Assembly (NCBI RefSeq): GCF_963678635.1
Contig: NC_087068.1
Coordinates: 38,711,649-38,775,648 of the forward strand
Length of the DNA: 64,000 bases
DNA from: Symsagittifera roscoffensis
Lineage: Eukaryota > Xenacoelomorpha > Acoela > Convolutidae
Direction: 5' to 3'
The position numbers and the translations under genes were made by a program. Within the stretch, counting starts at the first letter, position 1, and every line of letters starts with the position of its first letter. This document shows, piece after piece, positions 56,994 to 64,000 of the stretch. A model generated the notes under the pieces. The model was given only the letters and a program-made list of their open reading frames with translations, ran no database searches and had not been told where the DNA came from.

Positions 56994-58601
56994 AAAGAAT
57001 GTTAAAAAAAATATTAGTTTTGGCCAAATGAATAGTTGGTGTTTATTATTTCTTTTTAAATTTGCCAATTATACTAGATGGAATTGTAGTTCCATAAAAG
57101 TTTGTAGGACAATTTGTCCGTTTAGGTCTTTTAGATTCGAGAATGTCATTAAAAAATGTCATTAAAGACAAGTTGGGATGGAATATTGGGGTATCAGGCA
57201 TATTATATTTAGCTTAAAATTAAAAGAAGAAAGATAGAAAAGTTTATAAATTTGCTTAGAAAACTTAAATTTCCGATTTGGAAATTTATTACTTTTCTCT
57301 ATTTGTAAGAGAATTTTCAACAATTCTTCAGTTTGAGAATTGGATTCTTTGCTTTTTATCTCTTTCTGAGACTTAAGCAATTTTTGCGAATTTTTAGAAG
57401 GTGAGCCTCACTGGTCGCACAAATTTGTTACGCTAGCAAAACTATATACGTCGGACAAAACGCTTGCTAGGAATAAAGGGTCCTTTCTACTTTCTATCTT
57501 AGAAAGTAAATCTGAAATTCGCTGAGAAATATTTTTTAAAAAAAAGAAGTTAGTATGAATTTACAGCAAGTTGCCTTTTGTAGGGGTGGTTGAGGAGAGT
57601 GGTGTTGGTGTTAGAAGAGATATTGTTGGGAATGAATTCCAGTAGTTTTGAGCTTCTATTTATACTCAGATGGGAAATCGTACCACTTTTCGTATCAAAT
57701 GAGAAGTTACTTCTTAACTTCGTATTCTCTATTCGTACGTTCGTATTTTACGAGAAAAATGTTTCGTATGCTCGTATTTTACGAGTGGAATCGTTTTTAT
57801 TCGCATTGAATGAGAATAGTCGTTTCAATTCACAATGCTCAAAACGTTATACGAATTATTCCAATAGCATTTCCCTTCCTTTTGCAAGGGAATAAAAACA
57901 TATTTCTTCTGTGGTGGCGGCGGCGTCACATTTTGTTAGCTCAATAAAATAATTCATGTTTCTGTTTGTATTTGAAATCAGAACAATGATGAATTTGATA
58001 CCATTTTTAGGAGCTTTCCTTTTAGTACCTGTTTCCTGTTTAGCACCTGCTGTTTAATCTACTTTTGCGCAGTTGAAATTATTCGCTCAGCACCAAACCA
58101 AACCAAAAATTTCTTATACACTTGAAATTTACACACCTTTACCGTTTGAAAACAACTTTTAAAAACTCAAGCGTCTTAAAGCATAGTTTGTATTAATTAT
58201 CTCGTCTGAACAAGAGTTTTGCCAAAACATTTCCTATGAAAACTGTTAGAATTACACATGAAAACTTTTAAACGTTTATAATTGAACATTAGTGTACAAA
58301 ACGCTAAGAAAGGCGCACTTTAGTCGCATATTTGAATTTAGATAGCAGTTAAAACTCGTTTTGTTTTTTACTTGAGATTGATCATAGATAGTTTTTTTGA
58401 ATTTATGTTCATCGATAAATTTTGTTCGAAAAAAAAACAAATAAGTTACATTTTTTGAAAACAACAAAACTTTTGATTTCGGTTTCTTTGAATAATATCT
58501 GTCGTCATAATTACTTTATACAAGCAAACTTAAGTCCGGGTAAATTAATTAACCGTTGATGCAACAGTTCCGATTTCGAATTTTGTTGAATCCGAAAAAC
58601 A
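56994..58601. other. Intergenic; upstream region of the lipase-GTPase gene
   Basis: AT-rich with no recognised gene. Near 57675-57810 the pattern TCGTATTTTACGAG occurs twice with other TTCGTA variants, a small imperfect repeat. The sequence right before the next gene has no obvious TATA box at a standard distance. Confidence 0.4.
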
Positions 58602-61397
58602 ATGTCACTATCCAGCTTAGACGATCAAGATTTTGATCCATCCGATATCGATGAAGGAGTTTTTGTGGAACCTGAGCGACTCAGCTGGTCAGGTGGAAAT
58701 GAAGATGATTTGATTGATCGGACTTGTCTCCAAAATAGTTTGGTTTTATCACAGGCTGCATATGAAGACGACCCCAAGTCTTTTCTAGAGGACTCCAGAT
58801 GCCAATCACATAACTTCAAATCTGTTTTTGTCAGTAGGAACCTTAAATGCCGGTTCTTATTGGCAGAAGTTCGGGACAATCGGACCATTTATGTTGCCTT
58901 CCGCGGTACTTCAAACTGTGATGACATTCTGACAGATTTAGACATAAAACTTGAAACAGCTGAGAACTACCCTTGGTTTGGTCTTTTCCATCGAGGTTTC
59001 CTCGAAATGGCTGAATTGATGCCGTTGTTGAAGATTATCAACAGTGAGCTGGTTGGCCACAAAGAATTAGTCTTTTGCGGACACTCAATGGGCGGAGCCG
59101 TTTCCTCCATCGCAGCTTTGTATGCAGCGGCTATAGAGAAAGAACAAAATCCATCTTTCATCCGAAAAATTCGAAATGTGACATTCGGTTCACCTTTGTT
59201 TGGAAACAAACAGCTGGCTAATTGGATAAAATCAAGCCGACTTTCTGTTACAATGCAGCATTTTGTGTCCAGTGGGGATCCAGTGCCAAGTTTGCTAAAC
59301 CTGACTCAAACTGCTCTCTATCTGAAAAACAAAGTTGGAGACAAAAGTTTAGCATTTCTGATGCAAGTTGTTGCCTTCATTTTGAAATTGGGCTCAAAGG
59401 CGCAGCCTTCAGACACCAAAGAGGTACTCAAGCAAAGTTTTGAACAAATCAAAACAGTTCTGGAAAACGAAAACCCCGCGACGGAACAACTGTACTGCCC
59501 AATCGGAAATTTTTCAGTTTTGGATGAGCTATCTGGAACAAGGAATCTGTCGTCTGTTTTCGTTTCATTCTGTGAAAATCCACAGGATAGATTATTGGAC
59601 ATCTCTAAATTCCAGAATGATTCTTGGAAGTCGTTGAAGGAACACCATAGCATTTTAAACTACATGAAATTGTTCAAAAAAGCATCCTATGTTGAAGTGC
59701 AAGCATCCATACGTTCATCTGAGCTACAAGAAATAACAGTGTTTCAGCCCACAGTTGAAAAAGGCAAACTGATTGTAAGAAAAGAGAGCGCTGAGCTTGA
59801 GCTTTTTGGAGAGAATATTGGCGAAATATGCTTGGATACTAGTCGGTTTGAGTTCGGATTTCCATTCGGAGACGAAAAAGCAACCAAGAATTTGGTCAAA
59901 TATAACGAAAAAAATTGCATAAAAGATAGAGTTCGAATACAACAACCTATTGAGGGCCAAAAGCCGGTAATAACGTTCGATGGTTGCAAAATAAATGTTC
60001 AAACTGTTTTTGGCAGCTGCGACTTTTTCTTGCTAAAATGTAATATTGATGACAAAGCGTTGACACTAGACGTTCCATTTGGAAAAACAGACGAAACAAG
60101 TCTGATGCTTATAGTGGCCATTCGAAGAGCAAAAGCTTTTGCCAAAATAAGAAAAACCGAAATTCAAGAGGAACCCCTGTTCAAGCTGGTCCTTGATCTT
60201 GGATTCAGCTGTTTGCCGGTGTTGCGATTTCGTGCATGGAGGCAGGATCTTTTCAAAGCTGATGATGAAAAATTAAGAAACACTCAATTTTTTGAGCCGA
60301 TAGAGAAAGCTCTCAAAAAGCCGATAACTTTGCATGCCGAAAAAACTCGAGAACAAAACCGAAATATTAAAGGTTTGGCTTTGCTCAGTTCGGTAACTGG
60401 ATGCGCTTCTTTATATTGGGCCAAAAGTAGTCGCCAGTATATTGATTGTGAATCCTGGAATGACTGCCTGATCTATTGTATGTCGGCAGGTGCTGTTGGC
60501 ATGACTGTTTCAATGTTTTTGGATATTCTAACAAGGAAACAAATCAGCGACAAGGATTACTATATAGCCTTGCAGTTTGTAGCTAGTGAGTTGATGGCCG
60601 TAAACTCAGACAAGGAGGAAATTCAGAGCCTTCTTCTTGATAATAGTATTTACAGCATTGAAAAAGCGATTTGCCTCATGGATAAAAACAACACGCAACT
60701 TAAGAAAGGAACGATCGCCGAGAAATCCGAAAGAGAATTAAAAAACCGGATTGCACTGATTCGGAAGACACATGAAATACGGGATTTGATGTGTTCACAA
60801 GGTGTAATTGGTCTAGTTGGTCCACAAAACAGCGGCAAAACCATGTTCATGAATTTCCTTACCGGATCGAAGTTCCCAGAGGGAAACCTAGTGCACACGG
60901 AAACACTGCAGCTAAAGAACATGAGTCAACACATAGCTGTGGCAGATTTCCCCGGATCCAATAGTTTGAACCAATGCGCGGAAACATTCAATCAATGTGG
61001 ATCAATAAGCAGTGTTATCGTCCTAATTGTACAATTCTCAGGAGATGTCGACAAAAATCTAAGCGAGGAGATAGCCAAAGTGTATAAATCAGCTATGGTT
61101 TCTGGGCATTCAAAGATTTTGATCTGTCTCAATAAAAGCTGGTGTCATCTCGATTCCCTGGAAAAAGAATTGCAAGGTCACGCCGATCCTGCTGACTACT
61201 TAAAGGGTGAATATATTGCTAAGTTGAACAAACACTTCGAGGATACCAGTCAGAGGATTACGATCAGCAAAGACGACATTTTTTTCACCGATTGGAAACC
61301 AAACAACCCACTCAACACCTTCAGAATTTATGGTCGCAAGGACATCAAAGAACAAATTATGCTGCGTCTGCGTCAACTTGGGATCAAAATCAAATAA
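58602..61397 (+). CDS. Lipase-class-3/P-loop GTPase-like fusion protein, 931 aa, intronless
   Basis: One continuous frame, with an in-frame TGA 15 bases before the ATG and a TAA stop. Residues about 40-360 are a class-3 lipase: IYVAFRGTSNCDDI (oxyanion strand, 96-109), nucleophile Ser162 in CGHSMGGAV, Asp226 in SSGDPVPSLL and His348/349 in EHHSILNY complete a Ser-Asp-His triad. Residues 365-585 match nothing known to me. Two hydrophobic stretches, about 590-606 and 621-643, could be membrane segments. Residues about 735-930 resemble a GTPase: Walker A GPQNSGKT (740-747), DFPG (782-785) and LNKSW (843-847) in the G4 place, where GTPases usually have NKxD. No signal peptide, so cytosolic or membrane-bound is inferred. 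It probably hydrolyses acyl esters under nucleotide control; substrate unknown. AATAAA follows at 61488. Confidence 0.85.
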   Translation: MSLSSLDDQDFDPSDIDEGVFVEPERLSWSGGNEDDLIDRTCLQNSLVLSQAAYEDDPKSFLEDSRCQSHNFKSVFVSRNLKCRFLLAEVRDNRTIYVAFRGTSNCDDILTDLDIKLETAENYPWFGLFHRGFLEMAELMPLLKIINSELVGHKELVFCGHSMGGAVSSIAALYAAAIEKEQNPSFIRKIRNVTFGSPLFGNKQLANWIKSSRLSVTMQHFVSSGDPVPSLLNLTQTALYLKNKVGDKSLAFLMQVVAFILKLGSKAQPSDTKEVLKQSFEQIKTVLENENPATEQLYCPIGNFSVLDELSGTRNLSSVFVSFCENPQDRLLDISKFQNDSWKSLKEHHSILNYMKLFKKASYVEVQASIRSSELQEITVFQPTVEKGKLIVRKESAELELFGENIGEICLDTSRFEFGFPFGDEKATKNLVKYNEKNCIKDRVRIQQPIEGQKPVITFDGCKINVQTVFGSCDFFLLKCNIDDKALTLDVPFGKTDETSLMLIVAIRRAKAFAKIRKTEIQEEPLFKLVLDLGFSCLPVLRFRAWRQDLFKADDEKLRNTQFFEPIEKALKKPITLHAEKTREQNRNIKGLALLSSVTGCASLYWAKSSRQYIDCESWNDCLIYCMSAGAVGMTVSMFLDILTRKQISDKDYYIALQFVASELMAVNSDKEEIQSLLLDNSIYSIEKAICLMDKNNTQLKKGTIAEKSERELKNRIALIRKTHEIRDLMCSQGVIGLVGPQNSGKTMFMNFLTGSKFPEGNLVHTETLQLKNMSQHIAVADFPGSNSLNQCAETFNQCGSISSVIVLIVQFSGDVDKNLSEEIAKVYKSAMVSGHSKILICLNKSWCHLDSLEKELQGHADPADYLKGEYIAKLNKHFEDTSQRITISKDDIFFTDWKPNNPLNTFRIYGRKDIKEQIMLRLRQLGIKIK

Positions 61398-61487
61398 CAA
61401 AAGCACTGCATGCAACAATTTTTATAAAACTTTTGAGAACAAAAACGGCGCCCAGCTTATTTAAAAGGGCGTCGATTAGCATACCCA

Positions 61488-61493
61488 AATAAA
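61488..61493 (+). terminator. Polyadenylation signal of the lipase-GTPase gene
   Basis: AATAAA lies 91 bp downstream of the TAA stop at 61395-61397. Confidence 0.5.
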
Positions 61494-61589
61494 AGAACGT
61501 AATTGACTCGAGAGATGTGAGAAAAAACATGACATCTTAGAAAAAATCTTCTAAAACGTTCGAAACATCGATGATTTTTTAAATGGTTT

Positions 61590-61965
61590 ATTAATAATCT
61601 GTTTTCATGGTTCAAGAATTCATGCAAATATTTTAACACCTTGATTTCGGCCCTAACTTGCAAAATCTAGGTGAGCACAATATATTAGATAGATGCGAAA
61701 AAACGGTTTGCAAAATTAATTTTCATACAAAATTTTATATTTTCGAATGCCGATTAATTTTTTTCGCTACAGCCGTGGATGTCACATAGTTCACATGTCT
61801 TGGGATTTGTGGAATTTCATTTTTGTATTGATTTGAACCCTTCATAATTGAGTTGAACCTAATTTGTGTGCAAAATAGTTATAAACTATTCAGTAATATT
61901 CCAAACATAATCAAAGCTATTAACCCAGTAATTAAAACTTAAATCAATTCATTTTTTATATGATT
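61590..61965 (+). repeat. Diverged partial copy of the 53.7-56.2 kb foldback element
   Basis: 61590-61810 aligns with 55005-55230 (TTAATAATCTGTTTTCA, CTTGATTTCGGC, GATGTCACATAG and CTTGGGAT blocks). 61830-61950 aligns, inverted, with 53695-53960 (TCATAATTGAGTTGAACCTA; TATTCCAAACATAATCAAAG). So the copy keeps the centre and one end. Confidence 0.65.
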
Positions 61966-61977
61966 AATTCATGCTTA

Positions 61978-62500
61978 CAGGGGCGGATCTAGAATTTGAT
62001 TTTCTCGAGGGAGGGGGGGGGGGGGGGGGGGTTGGATTAAAAATTTTCGAAAAATTTGACGATTTTTTTTTTAGGTTGACCAAATTGAGTTTCCGAGCAC
62101 TTCTTAAGCACTAATTTTCGAAAAACAGGTCAAAAAGCCATTTTTGGGCACTTTTTGGAAAATTTTGACAAAAAAATCGCGCCCCCCCCCCTCTTTTTTT
62201 TGGCAAAGTTAGTAAATATTGGCGAGTTAGAAAAAGTTTCAGGGTCGGTCGGTCGGTAGAAAAATTTCAGGGTCGGTAGAAAAAAGTAGAAAAATTTCAG
62301 GGTCGGTCGGTCGGTAGAAAAATTTCAGGGTCGGTAGAAAAAAGTAGAAAAGTTTCAGGGTCGGTCGGTCGGTAGAAAAATTTCAGGGTCGGTAGAAAAA
62401 AGTAGAAAAATTTCAGGGTCGGTCGGCCAAAAGTGGATTTCTTAAAAATTACCAAAGGGGGGACCCTTTGGGTCGGCAGGGTGTCGAATCCCTAAGGAAA
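61978..62500. mobile_element. hAT MITE relative with internal tandem expansion
   Basis: Starts CAGGGGCGGATCTAGAATTT then GATTTTCTCGAG, and near its end has GGACCCTTTGGGTCGGCAGG and GTCGAATCCCTAAGG, matching the 23624-24040 element in the same order. A G-run (61 GGAGG then about 20 G, 62011-62030) lies near the left end. The right terminal inverted repeat and a target duplication were not found, so the copy seems truncated. Confidence 0.65.
62240..62423 (+). repeat. 58-bp tandem repeat inside the MITE relative
   Basis: Three full units and a partial fourth start at 62240, 62298, 62356 and 62414 (CAGGGTCGGTCGGTCGGTAG ... AAAAAGTAGAAAAATTT). The single-copy form of this segment is seen in the related element at 23624. 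Confidence 0.9.
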
Positions 62501-63702
62501 GGGTCATGAAGAGGACTGTTTCAACAACAATTTTTTTTTCAGAAACAATAACAAGATTTCTGACCCTTTGCTAGCTTACAGAATTAATAGTAACCCAGCT
62601 ATGTCTTTGTTGATTGCACTTGCTCTTCAATTTAAAAATAAAAGAAATCGTTTAAATCAAATTATTAAGTTTTTATCTTGATTTTTCAGAAAAAATTGTA
62701 AAAAAGAATTTTAAAACAACTTTTTAGTATAAATTGACTAGTTCTGATGAGATAAGCATTTTTTGAATAAAAAAAAGTTCTGAACTCACGTTGAAGTTGT
62801 TTGGCACACGTTTTTCTTGTACCACACCCAAAAAATCACAACTATTTGAGACAGAAACCTGTTTTTTTTTTCGCATTATTTCAAGCCTGTCAAGGGTTTC
62901 TTACAAAAAAAAAACTTACCCCCTTTTTAAAAATTGGAAGTTTGCAGTTTCAGCGAGTGAAAAAAGGCGTTTTAGTGGCGGGGTTAAATTTCTGTTATAG
63001 AGCCATCATTGTTTTTTTTTGTGAAAAATTTTTTTAAACAACAATCAATATTGAAAAATCAAAATTTTCAGTTTTGGAGTGGATTTTTCCAAAATTTCAA
63101 ATCATTGATATCCTCGTTCTTCAGTGTTTTCAACAAATTAAGGGACGCTTACGTTTTCATGCCTTCATAACATAGGTCGATAAAATCCACAAGAATATTA
63201 AAAATGCCAATTGTCCAAGTAGTTGTGCTAACGGATGAGACGACAGACCCCAGCACCACGCACACGACTCCCGTTCAAAATGGTTTTCAAAAAATTGAAA
63301 TTTGTTTGAAAAAAAATTTACCTGGTCGGAGATATTTTAACGTTTTTAATTCTAGTAGCAAGTCATAAAAATGGAAGCAATCAGCTAATAAAATAGGTTG
63401 AATTGTTTCAAAAACCTAAAACCAATGTGTTGTTCGCATGTTTAATATTTTTACATGAAAGTTGTTCAGTTTTAATGGCCACGAACGCTTAATTTTTCAG
63501 CCATATCTAGGTTTATAGATTATATACCTCATCGACACCCTGAGTTCAAGTTTAAAGTTTTATCTGCGATCAGGTCAAATCGTTTAACGGGGGCTTAAAT
63601 TTTCTGAACTTTGCGAGTTCATATAAACAAGACGCAAAGCCCTGAATGTTCCGACTGCCCTTTAATTGGCTTGAAAAGTTCTCGGTAAACTAATTATAAG
63701 CA
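62501..63702. other. Intergenic, nothing recognised
   Basis: AT-rich with T-runs; open frames at 62791-63037 overlap on one strand and are Phe/Lys-rich without motifs. Confidence 0.4.
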
Positions 63703-63716
63703 CCCGGGTTGAAGTC
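63703..63716 (+). mobile_element. Possible terminus of the Tc1-like MITE family
   Basis: CCCGGGTTGAAGTC equals the right terminal repeat of the MITE at 6778-7125 (reverse complement). The expected TA just before it is absent (it reads GCA), and the window ends before a second end could be seen. Confidence 0.35.
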
Positions 63717-64000
63717 GCAGAGAAAAACAGTATTTCTTCAGAAATATATTATTAAAAATTCAGTTTTAAAACAGATTCTGGGAACTGGCAATTCAGAAAA
63801 CAATTTTTGTATAAAAACTCAAAAAAAATCTCAAAAAATACAAAATTCAGCGGCGCCTGTGCAAGAACTTGGCTTAATTGAAATTAATTAGTTGGACTGA
63901 TTTAAAAAAAAGCGATTTGAAGATTAATCAAAGATTTTTCAAAAATATAAGGAATTCTCGGTTTTAAAACTCCATTGTAAAACAATTGAAAACTAGGCTA

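Overview
The window is nuclear DNA of an animal, probably a marine or freshwater invertebrate. It is AT-rich, has GT-AG introns, carries centriole/cilium-type coiled-coil genes, and is packed with transposable elements (Ty3/gypsy LTR elements, LINEs, tRNA-derived SINEs, hAT- and Tc1-like MITEs, a FLYWCH-MULE). I cannot name the species. There is one 200-base assembly gap (4673-4872).

Layout. 1-2626 (minus) is most of CEP83, a centriolar distal-appendage protein. It is divergently paired, across 579 bp, with a nine-exon plus-strand gene (3206-13809) for a long coiled-coil protein that looks like CCDC154/DUF4631. Its introns hold a Tc1-type MITE placed on a splice donor and a 1.7-kb minisatellite with a 637-bp higher-order period. 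14.5-19.1 kb is a non-coding ~1.72-kb unit repeated three times in tandem. 20.0-21.2 kb (minus) is a dead FLYWCH-MULE transposase. 23.0-24.5 kb (minus) holds the last two exons of a PLAT-like domain gene, with a SINE and a hAT MITE in the intron. 25.4-38.3 kb contains two decayed LINEs; a 7-kb Ty3/gypsy element (minus, TSD ATAAC) sits inside the second. 40.5-41.3 kb has a palindromic hAT element with a perfect 8-bp TSD, a MITE end and a SINE tail. 41.5-47.7 kb is a younger Ty3/gypsy element (plus, 231-bp LTRs with 5 differences, TSD ACAC). 49.7-50.8 kb is a third LINE remnant. 51.6-53.3 kb is a repeat-filled segment bounded by 211-bp direct repeats. 53.96-56.17 kb is a large inverted repeat. 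56.5-56.9 kb has the end of an unrecognised spliced gene.

The most interesting gene is at 58602-61397 (plus): an uninterrupted 931-codon ORF joining a class-3 lipase (GHSMGG, Asp226, His349) through hydrophobic segments to a P-loop GTPase-like domain (GPQNSGKT, DFPG, NKSW). Such a lipase-GTPase fusion, without introns in an intron-containing genome, is the best candidate for an undescribed system; a membrane-lipid or immune effector role is only inference.

The two Ty3/gypsy elements are related. Both start gag inside the primer-binding site, have an atypical first zinc knuckle, an enlarged RNase H-integrase spacer and a basic tail after the integrase. Both are broken by stops and frameshifts, several of them at homopolymers.
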